Assembly: GCF_003047285.1 (NCBI RefSeq)
Contig: NZ_PZYX01000017.1
Coordinates: 1-53,915 of the forward strand
Origin: Nocardioides allogilvus
GTDB taxonomy: Bacteria; Actinomycetota; Actinomycetes; Propionibacteriales; Nocardioidaceae
Direction: 5' to 3'
Length of the DNA: 53,915 nt
Under the pieces are notes generated by a model. The model saw only the letters and a program-made list of their open reading frames with translations. It was not told the DNA's origin and searched no databases. Of the stretch, positions 8,334-16,294 are shown one piece after another. Position numbers and translations under genes: made by a program. How positions within the stretch are numbered: position 1 is the stretch's first letter; every line of letters begins with the position of its first letter.

Positions 8334-10787
8334 ATGGGAGCGCAGAAGCAACTGCCCGGCCGGGCGCAGGTCGTAGTCGTGGGCGGCGGCATCATCGGGA
8401 CCAGCACGGCTTACCATCTGGCTTGCCGCGGGTGGACTGACGTGGTTCTCCTCGAGCGCAACACCCTGACCTCAGGGACGACCTGGCACGCGGCTGGCCT
8501 GGTAACCCAGGCACGCGGCACCTGGGGTACGCGTGAAGTCGTGCAGCGCAGCCTCGAGGTGTTCCAGAGCCTGGAGGAGGACACCGGGTTCTCGACCGGC
8601 TTCGTCACCACAGGAACGCTCAACCTCGCTACCTCGCGGGAGCGACTCGAGGAGATGCAGCACCTCGCCAGCGTGGTGCGCGGCAATGGAATCACTGCCG
8701 AGCTGCTGGACACCGACCGCACCCTCGAACTGCATCCCCTGCTGAATCCGCAGGGTCTCCAGGGCAGCCTGTACTTCCCTCAGGACGGGCGTGGGAGTGC
8801 CACCGACACCACCATCTCCTTGGCTCGAGGCGCCGCTCAACGGGGCGTGCGCATCGTGGAGGGTGTCGTTGTGACGGGCGTCCAGACCGCAGGTGGACGA
8901 GTCACTGGCGTCAACACGAGCGTGGGAGACATCGAGGCCGAGTACGTGGTCAACGCGGGCGGCATGTGGGGTCGGGAGATAGGCGCCATGGCCGGTGTGG
9001 ATGTGCCACTTCAAGCGCTCGCCCACTACTACGTGGTGACTGAGGCGATCAAGGATCTACCTCGGAACCTGCCGACCATCAAGAGCGGGGACGAGTACGC
9101 GTATGTCAAGGACGAAGCGGGCGCGCTCATGGTCGGGTTCTTCGAGCCGGGCAGCTATCCCTGGGCTTCCCGAGGCATTCCAGTCACGGATGGTTACCTG
9201 CAACTGCCCGAGGACTGGGACCACCTCGGCGAGTACTACGAGAAGATGGTGGAACGCGTCCCGGTGCTGGCAGATGCAGGCATCAAGCTTCACTTCTGCG
9301 GTCCGGAGAGCTTCACTCCTGATGGTCAGTACCACTTGGGCGAAGCGCCGAACCTGCAAAACTTCTTCGTCGCTGCCGGCTTCAACTCAGTCGGGTTCCT
9401 GTCTGGGCCGGGAGCCGGGTCGGTACTGGCGGACTGGATCGTCGACGGACGTAGTCCGGTCGACCTTCCAGAAACGGATCTGGGTCGCGTGCAGCGACAC
9501 GAGACCAACCGGCGGTTCTTGGAGGAGCGAGTCGTCGAATCGCTGGATCTGGCCTATGAGATCCATTGGCCCTTCCAACAACGCTCCACAGCCCGCGCCC
9601 TGCGAACGAGCCCGCTCTACGAGCTGACATCCCACGCGGGAGCCGTTTTCGGCGAGCTCGCAGGCTGGGAACGTGCCAACTGGTACGCGCCTGACGGCGT
9701 CGACCGACGGTACGAGTACTCGTTCGGCCGCCCCAACTGGTTCGAGCACTCCGCCCGCGAACACCGCGCCGTTCGGGAATCGGTCGGGATGATCGACACG
9801 TCCTCGTTCGGGAAGCTGCTGGTGCAGGGCCGAGATGCACTACAGGTCCTCAATCGGCTCTCGGTGAACAACGTCGACACCGCGGTGGGGCGCATCACCT
9901 ATACCCAGTGGCTGAACGAGCACGGTGGCATCGAGTCCGACGTCACCATCACACGGATCGCCCCCGACCAGTTCCTGGTGCTCTCGGGCCCCGCCACCAT
10001 TGCTCGCGATCGGGCGCACCTCCAGCGCCACATCCGCCGAGAGGAGTTCTGCACGGTGGCCGACGTCAGCGGCACGATGGCCATGCTGGCGGTGATGGGA
10101 CCTCACGCGCGGGACCTCCTCGGGTCGCTCACCGACGCCGACTTGTCGAATGATGCCTTCCCCTTCGGCGCTTCACGTGAGATCGACCTCGGTCTGACGT
10201 TCGTGCGCGCTACTCGCGTGACCTACGTGGGCGAGCTGGGATGGGAGCTCTTGATCCCTTCCGAGAGTGCGCGTCACGTCTGGAACGTGATCCGGGAGGC
10301 CGGCGGCCAGCACGGTCTGCAGCCCGTCGGCTACCACGCGATGAACTCCCTCCGGCTCGAGAAGGCCTACCGCAGCTGGGGCCACGACATCTCTGCCGCC
10401 GACAACGCCATCGAGGCCGGTCTTTCGTTCACGGTCAAGTGGGACAAGCCGGGCGGGTTCGTCGGTCGAGAGTCATTGGAGAGGGCGAAGAGCGAGGGTG
10501 CGGCACGCCGTCTGGTCCAGTTCGTCCTTGAGGACCCAAGCACCCTGCTCTTCCACGACGAGCCCATCTATCGGGACAGCCGGCTGGTTGGCCGGGTGGC
10601 GTCAGCCCAGTACGGGCACACCCTGGGCGGCGCGGTCGCCCTGGGGTGGGTGGAAGCCCCGGAGATCGTTCCGCGGAGCTGGTTCGAGGCGGAGCCGTAC
10701 GACATCGAAGTGGGAGGGCGACGAGTACCGGCTCGCGCATCCCTCAGCCCCATGTATGACCCCAAGTCTGAAAGGCCGAAGAGCTGA
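8334..10787 (+). CDS. Dimethylglycine/sarcosine dehydrogenase-like flavoenzyme
   Basis: 817 residues with three parts. An N-terminal DAO FAD domain (VVVVGGGIIGTSTAYHLA near residues 13-30) includes TSGTTWHAAGL, whose His is the usual covalent FAD attachment site. A linker domain lies near 390-450. A C-terminal GcvT-like THF-binding domain runs from about 460 to 800, with GELGWELLIPSE and GYHAMNSLRLEKAYRSWGHDIS. The family oxidatively removes an N-methyl group and passes it to THF as 5,10-methylene-THF. GAAAGG lies just upstream of the ATG. Its TGA overlaps the purU ATG by one nt. Dimethylglycine, sarcosine or another N-methyl amino acid are equally possible substrates. Confidence 0.9.
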   Translation: MGAQKQLPGRAQVVVVGGGIIGTSTAYHLACRGWTDVVLLERNTLTSGTTWHAAGLVTQARGTWGTREVVQRSLEVFQSLEEDTGFSTGFVTTGTLNLATSRERLEEMQHLASVVRGNGITAELLDTDRTLELHPLLNPQGLQGSLYFPQDGRGSATDTTISLARGAAQRGVRIVEGVVVTGVQTAGGRVTGVNTSVGDIEAEYVVNAGGMWGREIGAMAGVDVPLQALAHYYVVTEAIKDLPRNLPTIKSGDEYAYVKDEAGALMVGFFEPGSYPWASRGIPVTDGYLQLPEDWDHLGEYYEKMVERVPVLADAGIKLHFCGPESFTPDGQYHLGEAPNLQNFFVAAGFNSVGFLSGPGAGSVLADWIVDGRSPVDLPETDLGRVQRHETNRRFLEERVVESLDLAYEIHWPFQQRSTARALRTSPLYELTSHAGAVFGELAGWERANWYAPDGVDRRYEYSFGRPNWFEHSAREHRAVRESVGMIDTSSFGKLLVQGRDALQVLNRLSVNNVDTAVGRITYTQWLNEHGGIESDVTITRIAPDQFLVLSGPATIARDRAHLQRHIRREEFCTVADVSGTMAMLAVMGPHARDLLGSLTDADLSNDAFPFGASREIDLGLTFVRATRVTYVGELGWELLIPSESARHVWNVIREAGGQHGLQPVGYHAMNSLRLEKAYRSWGHDISAADNAIEAGLSFTVKWDKPGGFVGRESLERAKSEGAARRLVQFVLEDPSTLLFHDEPIYRDSRLVGRVASAQYGHTLGGAVALGWVEAPEIVPRSWFEAEPYDIEVGGRRVPARASLSPMYDPKSERPKS

Positions 10788-11644
10788 TGCATGATCTGGT
10801 TCTCACACTCTCTTGCACCGACAGGCAAGGAATCGTCGCCATGGTGGGAGGGTTCCTGGCCGACCGGGGCTTCACCATTCGGGACAGCCAACAGTTTGGT
10901 GACGAAGAGACCAACCTCTTCTTCATGCGGGTGCACGCTGCCCCGCTGCCGCGGAGCCCGATCGACTTCGAACAGGTCCGCGCGGAGTTCGGTGCGACCG
11001 TCGGTGGGGTCCTCGAAGCCGACTGGGCGATCCACGACCCGAGCCGAAGGCATCGGATGCTTGTCATGGTCTCGCGTCAGAGCCACTGCCTCAATGACCT
11101 CCTCCACCGCGTCCAGGTGGGCTCTCTGCAAGCCGAGGCCGTTGCTGTCGTGTCCAACCACGAAGACCTGAGAGGGCTGGCGGAATGGCACGGAGTCCCC
11201 TTCCACCATGTCCCCGTCACTCCCGAGAGCAAGTCCATGGCTGAAGCGGAGCTGCGCAAGCTCATCGCGGCCTACGACGCTGAAACCGTCGTGCTCGCCC
11301 GCTACATGCAAATCCTCTCCAACGAGTTGGCCGAGCACCTTGCCGGCCGGGCGATCAACATTCACCACAGTCTGCTGCCGAGCTTCAAGGGTGCGCGCCC
11401 CTACTTCCAGGCGCATGCTCGCGGCGTGAAGGTGATCGGCGCCACGGCCCACTACGTGACGGCCGACCTCGACGAGGGGCCGATCATCGAGCAGGACTTC
11501 ACGCGGGTCGACCATCTCCACTCTGCCGCGGATCTCACTGCTGTCGGACGCGATCTCGAAGCACTCGCACTGGCGCGCGCCGTGACGGCTCACGCTGAGC
11601 ACAAGGTGCTGATGAACGGTTCGAGAACGGTGGTGTTCCGATGA
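10787..11644 (+). CDS. purU: Formyltetrahydrofolate deformylase
   Basis: 285 residues. An N-terminal ACT domain (LVLTLSCTDRQGIVAMVGGF) covers about residues 1-80, followed by a formyltransferase-fold hydrolase. The catalytic Asn, His and Asp lie in INIHHSLLPSFKGARPYFQA and YVTADLDEGPIIEQD. The enzyme hydrolyses 10-formyl-THF to formate and THF. TGATG overlap with the preceding dehydrogenase gives tight coupling, so formate release and THF recycling probably belong to the demethylation pathway. Confidence 0.93.
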   Translation: MHDLVLTLSCTDRQGIVAMVGGFLADRGFTIRDSQQFGDEETNLFFMRVHAAPLPRSPIDFEQVRAEFGATVGGVLEADWAIHDPSRRHRMLVMVSRQSHCLNDLLHRVQVGSLQAEAVAVVSNHEDLRGLAEWHGVPFHHVPVTPESKSMAEAELRKLIAAYDAETVVLARYMQILSNELAEHLAGRAINIHHSLLPSFKGARPYFQAHARGVKVIGATAHYVTADLDEGPIIEQDFTRVDHLHSAADLTAVGRDLEALALARAVTAHAEHKVLMNGSRTVVFR

Positions 11645-11757
11645 GTCGGCTCTGGACGGTCCCGCCTGAGTGGGAGCGTGTGGATGGTGTGTCCGACTGG
11701 TACCCGACCATGGAGCAGACGTCACTCGGAGCAAACATTGTCTTGGGCGAGAACTGA
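11641..11757 (+). CDS. 38-residue ORF coupled to purU
   Basis: An ATG overlaps the purU stop by 4 nt (ATGA) and opens a 38-codon frame ending at TGA 11755. It begins MSRLWTVPPEWERVDGVSDW and holds three Trp. It is too short for recognised domains. The overlap pattern matches the operon's other junctions, which supports translation; it could also be the start of a gene truncated when the PucR gene came to lie behind it. No family recognised. Confidence 0.4.
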   Translation: MSRLWTVPPEWERVDGVSDWYPTMEQTSLGANIVLGEN

Positions 11758-11787
11758 CAGTGCAGAGGCGCGAGGCGCGGGAGCTCT

Positions 11788-13320
11788 TCAGTCCCGATCA
11801 GGCGTGAGCAGCCGCAGGGTCCGTAGCGCCAGGTAGAGCTCAGCCTGTACTCCGAAGTCCCGAAGGTCAGTTCCGGTGAGCTCTTCGACCTTGTGCAGGC
11901 GGTACACGAGAGTCTGCTTGTGGATACCCAGACGTCTTGCGCCCTCTTGCCAGGATCGGTTCGCCTCGAAGTACACCTCCAGCGATCGTATGAGCTCCGA
12001 GTCGTGCTCGTCGTCGTAGGCGATCAGGGCGCCGAGGAGACGTTGGACGGCAAACTGGCCCTCGGCGACCGTACTGGGCATGAAGTAGGAGCCGTGCGAT
12101 CCGTAGACCGCCGAGCTGACTCCGCCCTGGATGGCGCTCTCCAGCGCCCATCGGGCTTCACGAACTGCGTCCGCGAAGCGAGAAACGGCGGCGAACGGCT
12201 GGCTTGCACCGTGCTTGGCCCGAGGCTTCTCGAGCTCAAGCCCTTGCTGGTACTGGGCTTGCATCACGGTCACGAGGTGAGTGTCGTCAACGTAGGCGTA
12301 GAGATGGGGCCACGGGACATAAGCCAGAGCATCCACCAGCGTGCTTGTCGAAGGGTCGTTGTCCACCGACGCTGGACCGTCCTTCCACGCCGTCACCTGC
12401 CATGGCCCCTCGCCCAGTCCGAGTGCCGTGAGCTGTACAACAGCTGCCTCCGGAGCGATGGTGCGATCGAGCATGTTTCGCACCAGGCCGGCCGCCCGCG
12501 CCCGCGCCCTTGCTGCTCGGGCCGCCCGGCGCTCGACCTCGAACTCGGCAATCGTCGCCGTGTGCTGCGCCAGGAGCAGGTCTGGAGCAGATTGCTCCGG
12601 GTTGGTCCGGACGAGAAGCGCGGCTGAGTCGCTCGACCCGACTGGGACCAGCAAGGCCGACACGTCGCCGTCCTTGATGCGGTTGAACGCCGACAGCTGA
12701 CCGCGCTGCTCGGCAACTCGCGCAAGCACTGCTTCGCGCAGCGGGTCGGGGATGCTGCTCCGGCTGGGCAGCAACTCCCTGCCGTGCCGCAGCTCGAGCA
12801 CGTTCAGGTCTGCTCGCAGTTCGGTCGCGCAGTCGTCGAGAAGTCTGTCTCCTTCGCCTCTGGCCTGCGAACGCCGCAGGATGTTGTAGAGGCGTAGCAC
12901 CTGTGAGGCACGCAGGCTGTCCTGACCACCGTTGGCGTCGGCGACCAAGCGGGCAAGGGTGACGAAGGGAACACTGCGAGCCGTCAGCAGGATGGGAAAG
13001 TCGAGGGCATCTGCGGCGGCAAGCGCCTCACCGGTCAGGGGTGGCGCCTTGAAGCCCTCGCCCAGGGCGAGTCCGGCGATGTCGGCTTCGGCCAGCGCGC
13101 GAACGAATGCGGTCTGTCCTTCGGGATCAGATGGAAAGCTGTAACCGTCGGTCATCAACAGGTCTCCACTGCCGAGCCAGTTCCAAGGATCCTCGACTTC
13201 GCACGTGTGCGCCCACATCACCCGCCGATCACGGCCGGCTGCACCAGCCACGATCTGCGTGCGGACAAGGGGGTCCTCAACCAGGGAACCGATGGTGAAT
13301 CGCACATGACATGTTCCCAT
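11788..13320 (-). CDS. PucR-family transcriptional regulator
   Basis: 510 residues from the ATG at 13320 (a GTG at 13305 is the alternative; no convincing ribosome binding site for either). The N-terminal PucR purine-catabolism-type domain begins FTIGSLVEDPLVRTQIVAGAAG and contains GDLLMTDG. The C-terminal helix-turn-helix (HTH_30) shows AVQRLLGALIAYD, a GARRLGIHKQTLVYRLHKVEELTG recognition segment and FGVQAELYLALRTLRLL. Members often control nitrogen-compound catabolism. It sits tail-to-tail with the purU operon and probably regulates the demethylation cluster. Confidence 0.85.
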   Translation of the reverse strand: MGTCHVRFTIGSLVEDPLVRTQIVAGAAGRDRRVMWAHTCEVEDPWNWLGSGDLLMTDGYSFPSDPEGQTAFVRALAEADIAGLALGEGFKAPPLTGEALAAADALDFPILLTARSVPFVTLARLVADANGGQDSLRASQVLRLYNILRRSQARGEGDRLLDDCATELRADLNVLELRHGRELLPSRSSIPDPLREAVLARVAEQRGQLSAFNRIKDGDVSALLVPVGSSDSAALLVRTNPEQSAPDLLLAQHTATIAEFEVERRAARAARARARAAGLVRNMLDRTIAPEAAVVQLTALGLGEGPWQVTAWKDGPASVDNDPSTSTLVDALAYVPWPHLYAYVDDTHLVTVMQAQYQQGLELEKPRAKHGASQPFAAVSRFADAVREARWALESAIQGGVSSAVYGSHGSYFMPSTVAEGQFAVQRLLGALIAYDDEHDSELIRSLEVYFEANRSWQEGARRLGIHKQTLVYRLHKVEELTGTDLRDFGVQAELYLALRTLRLLTPDRD

Positions 13321-13486
13321 GCCCGATCGCGCGTGGTCCCGGTCGACGCGGTGCGTGGGGGACGAGGTCGCCGACGTGGTCAGCCTCCACGCCGACGGCC
13401 GGCCCGGGAACGCGCCGAGGCCATCGAGGACCTGCGGCGCTCGGAGCACTGCGTGTGGGTGCGCTCGTGGTGAGACGCGCTCGCCC
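13321..13486 (+). other. Short gap with possible gene-end relic
   Basis: The plus strand reads as the end of a protein (RERAEAIEDLRRSEHCVWVR...) finishing at TGA 13471-13473, while the neighbouring frame holds GDEVADVVSLHADGRPG. A frameshifted remnant of an older neighbour of ilvA would explain this, but the stretch is short and the frames are uniformly open in such GC-rich DNA. Weak call. Confidence 0.2.
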
Positions 13487-14731
13487 CTACTGCACGAAGC
13501 GGAACAGCGGGCTGCTGGGCTCCACCAGCTCGACGCGCAGGGGAGAGTCCTCCATTCGGCGGATCAAGGTGGCGTAGTCCGCCCGTCGCTGCAGCTCCAC
13601 GCCGACCAGCGCCGGGCCGGTCTCGCGGTTGGATCTTTTGACGTACTCGAACAGGGTGATGTCGTCGTCCGGTCCCAGCACCTCGTCGAGGAAGCGCCGC
13701 AGCGCCCCGGGCTCCTGGGGAAAGTCGACCAGGAAGTAGTGCTTGAGTCCCTCGTGGATGAGCGCGCGCTCGACCACCTCGGCGTACCGGCTCACGTCGT
13801 TGTTGCCGCCAGACAGCACGCAGACGACCGTCGACCCGGGCCGCAGGTCCGATGGCATCCGGAGAGCGGCCGGGGCGAGGGCGCCGGCGGGCTCGGCGAT
13901 GATGCCGTCGGACTGGTAGAGGTCGAGCATCTCGACGCAGACCAGGCCCTCGGGGACCGCGAGCAGGCTCGGCCCGTGCAGGCGGGCAGCCTCGTAGGTG
14001 AGGGTGCCGACCTTGCGCACGGCGGCGCCATCGATGAAGCCGTCGAGGTCGTCCAGCTCCACGGGGCCGCCGTTGGCGAGGGCCGCGGCCATGGAGGCGG
14101 CGCCTGCCGGCTCCGCGCCGAACACGCGTGTGCCGGGGGACCGGTCCGCCAGGTGGCCGAGGGTCCCGGCGAGCAGCCCGCCGCCCCCGACCGGGACGAC
14201 GACGGTGTGGGGTGGCGCGGGGAGCTGGGCGAGGATCTCTGCCGCGACGGTTCCCTGGCCGGCGATGGTCCGCGGGTCGTCGAAGGCGGGGACCTGCGTG
14301 GCGCCGGACTCCAGAGCGAACGCGCGGGAGAGGGCGGCTGCGTCGTCGTAGGTGTCGCCGTCGACGACCACGTGGACGCCGCTGCCGCCGAGAGCGGCGA
14401 TCCTCTCGCGCTTCTGGCGCGGCGTGGTGCGGGGGAGGTGGATGGTGGCGCGCACCCCCGTGCGCGCGCACGCGAAGGCGACGCCCTGCGCGTGGTTGCC
14501 CGCGCTCGCGCAGGTGACGCCCGCGGAGCGCTCTGCCGCCGACAGTTGTGCGATGAGGTTGTAGGCGCCGCGGGCCTTGTACGAGCGGACGTCCTGGAGG
14601 TCCTCGCGCTTGAGCCAGACATCGAGGCCCGTCAGCGCCGACAGGCGTTGCGACCGGTGCAGCGGCGTACGATCGACCACGCCCTCGAGGCGGGCAGCGG
14701 CCTCGTCCACTTCGCGCGATGTCACGGACAT
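13487..14731 (-). CDS. ilvA: Threonine dehydratase
   Basis: 414 residues. Fold-type II PLP enzyme: RSYKARGAYN holds the PLP Lys (about residue 55), SAGNHAQGVA binds substrate carboxylate, VPVGGGGLLAG is the PLP phosphate loop, and VLSGGNND follows. After about residue 330 a C-terminal ACT-like regulatory domain (HYFLVDFPQEPGALRRFLDEV) is present, so this is the longer, regulated form. The ATG at 14731 is chosen because homologues start near VDEAAARLEGVVDRTPL; upstream residues are not conserved-looking. Its very GC-rich codon use differs from the cluster to its left, consistent with older chromosome here. Confidence 0.88.
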   Translation of the reverse strand: MSVTSREVDEAAARLEGVVDRTPLHRSQRLSALTGLDVWLKREDLQDVRSYKARGAYNLIAQLSAAERSAGVTCASAGNHAQGVAFACARTGVRATIHLPRTTPRQKRERIAALGGSGVHVVVDGDTYDDAAALSRAFALESGATQVPAFDDPRTIAGQGTVAAEILAQLPAPPHTVVVPVGGGGLLAGTLGHLADRSPGTRVFGAEPAGAASMAAALANGGPVELDDLDGFIDGAAVRKVGTLTYEAARLHGPSLLAVPEGLVCVEMLDLYQSDGIIAEPAGALAPAALRMPSDLRPGSTVVCVLSGGNNDVSRYAEVVERALIHEGLKHYFLVDFPQEPGALRRFLDEVLGPDDDITLFEYVKRSNRETGPALVGVELQRRADYATLIRRMEDSPLRVELVEPSSPLFRFVQ

Positions 14732-15006
14732 GTGTCCAAGGATCGCAGCCCTGTCGGGCCTCACGGACCGTCGTCCAAGCAGCGTGCGGAGGCTGGTGGT
14801 CCCCACAACTGGATTCGCGACCTCGTAGCGGTGGAGGGGCTGCCGGCCTGCTCGTTGCGATTCGTCTCGCTGCCACAAACTAGACACTTACAGTCGGTCA
14901 CGACCCCGTTCGTCCCCGCTACACTCCGAAGTGAATCAGCACAATTCTCCCCGTAAACCCGAGGAGATCCGCGATTTTCCCGGCCGATCCGTAGCGCCCG
15001 ATCTCT

Positions 15007-15042
15007 CCCAGAGGTCGCAGGTTCAAATCCTGCCCCCGCTAC
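15007..15042 (+). other. 3' part of initiator tRNA-fMet gene (attachment-site remnant)
   Basis: The stretch begins at CCCAGAGGTCGCAGG, continues through the T-loop TTCAAAT and ends in CCCCCGCTA. This matches the 3' half of actinobacterial initiator tRNA: 3' strand of the anticodon stem, variable loop AGGTC, T-arm GCAGG/CCTGC and acceptor strand. No D-arm or anticodon precedes it; upstream bases diverge right at the anticodon loop. Tyrosine integrases often use tRNA 3' ends as attachment sites, and one is encoded 175 nt downstream. CCA is not encoded (CGA). Confidence 0.75.
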
Positions 15043-15045
15043 GAA

Positions 15046-15083
15046 TTTCAGGCTCGGTTCCCTCTGGGGAACCGAGCCTGAAA
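15046..15083 (+). terminator. 17-bp perfect hairpin behind the tRNA remnant
   Basis: TTTCAGGCTCGGTTCCC, a 4-nt TCTG loop, then its exact complement. Directly follows the tRNA-fMet fragment, as a tRNA terminator would. The A/T ends let it work in both directions. Confidence 0.75.
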
Positions 15084-15216
15084 GCTTTCTAACTTGACTC
15101 GGTCATCACAAAGTCAGCCTTATGTGATCAACGCCGTGCCGCCGCAGTCCGGTGAGCCGCGTATCTGGCGTTGGGGGAGCGGGCGGCGCCGTTCCCAGGG
15201 CCGGTACAACCCGGCC

Positions 15217-16233
15217 ATGACCCACTTCATGAACGCCACCCTGCCCACCAGCACCACCCTTGACCTGATCCGGCCCGAGCCGCCGGCCCTGCCCGCCGGG
15301 ATCACCGAGCTCGACGCCGCCCGGATCACCCGCGCGATCGCGGCTGCCAAGAGCGAAACCACCCGCGGCGTGTACGCCCAGGTCTGGGGGCACTGGGAAC
15401 GCTGGTGCGCCCGCCGTGGCACCACCGCCCTGCCCGGCGACGCGCTGGCCCTGGCGGCCTACCTGACCGAACGCGCCGAGGACGGCAGGGCGATCAGCAC
15501 CCTCGACATGTCCTGCACCGTGATCCGGCACGTCCACCGGATGACCGGCACCGACGACCCGGTCGCCTCCGAGGCAGTCCGGCAAGTCCGCCGTGGCCTG
15601 GTCCGCACCTACGGCGCCGCACCACGACGCCTGGCCCGGCCGCTCACCGTCGCCGAGATCCGCCAGATCGTCGCCCCCATCGACCGCAGCACCCCGATCG
15701 GAACCCGGGATGCCGCGATCATCCTGCTCGGCTACGCCTCCGCCCTGCGCCGCGGCGAACTCGTCGGACTCACCCTCACCGACATCGAGCACAAGCCCGC
15801 CGGCCTCCTGCTGCACATCCGCCAGTCCAAGACCGACCGCGACGGCCACGGCCAACAGGTAGCCGTCGCCCACGGCCAACACGCCCTCACCGACCCCGTC
15901 GCTGCCCTCAACGCCTGGCGCGCCGCCCGCGGCGAAACCCCCGGCGCCCTGTTCACCCGGATCTGGGCCAGCACGGTGAGCCTCCAGCCGCTGTCGGGCC
16001 ATGTGGTCGCCCGCATGCTCCGCTCCCGCGCCGAAGCCGCCGGCCTCGACGGCACCCGGATCACCGCCCACTCCCTACGCGCCGGGCACGCCACCGCCGC
16101 AGCGATGGCCGGTGTCCCCCTGAACCGGATCGCCGCACAGACCCGACACAAGGACCTCACCGTCCTCGTGAACCGCTACATCCGCCCGCTCGAAGCACTC
16201 GCCACGACCTCAAGCCGCGACCTCGGCCTGTGA
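15217..16233 (+). CDS. Tyrosine-type site-specific recombinase (copy 1)
   Basis: 338 residues. An N-terminal SAM-like core-binding domain (about 40-130, with GVYAQVWGHWERWC) precedes the catalytic domain. The catalytic residues are in GYASALRRGELVGL (Arg), HSLRAGHATAAAMAG (His-x-x-Arg), QTRHKDLTVLVNRYIRP (His and nucleophile Tyr). Start ATG 15217 is matched by the equivalent start in copy 2. It lies next to the tRNA-fMet fragment, as expected for an integrative element. A putative operator ATCACA..TGTGAT lies at 15105-15128. Closely related to the recombinase at 33447-34460. Confidence 0.9.
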   Translation: MTHFMNATLPTSTTLDLIRPEPPALPAGITELDAARITRAIAAAKSETTRGVYAQVWGHWERWCARRGTTALPGDALALAAYLTERAEDGRAISTLDMSCTVIRHVHRMTGTDDPVASEAVRQVRRGLVRTYGAAPRRLARPLTVAEIRQIVAPIDRSTPIGTRDAAIILLGYASALRRGELVGLTLTDIEHKPAGLLLHIRQSKTDRDGHGQQVAVAHGQHALTDPVAALNAWRAARGETPGALFTRIWASTVSLQPLSGHVVARMLRSRAEAAGLDGTRITAHSLRAGHATAAAMAGVPLNRIAAQTRHKDLTVLVNRYIRPLEALATTSSRDLGL

Positions 16234-16294
16234 CTCACATGCAGCCGCCAGTTGCCCATCAGTTCCCGCAGGCCGGTCGTTCCAGGAACACGAG

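Noticed and set aside
13319..14956. 545-codon plus-strand frame over ilvA
   Set aside because: Antisense open frame caused by GC-rich third positions; ilvA motifs are unambiguous.
15106..16071. 321-codon Gly-rich minus-strand frame
   Set aside because: Antisense to recombinase copy 1; no domain. The equivalent frame lies under copy 2.
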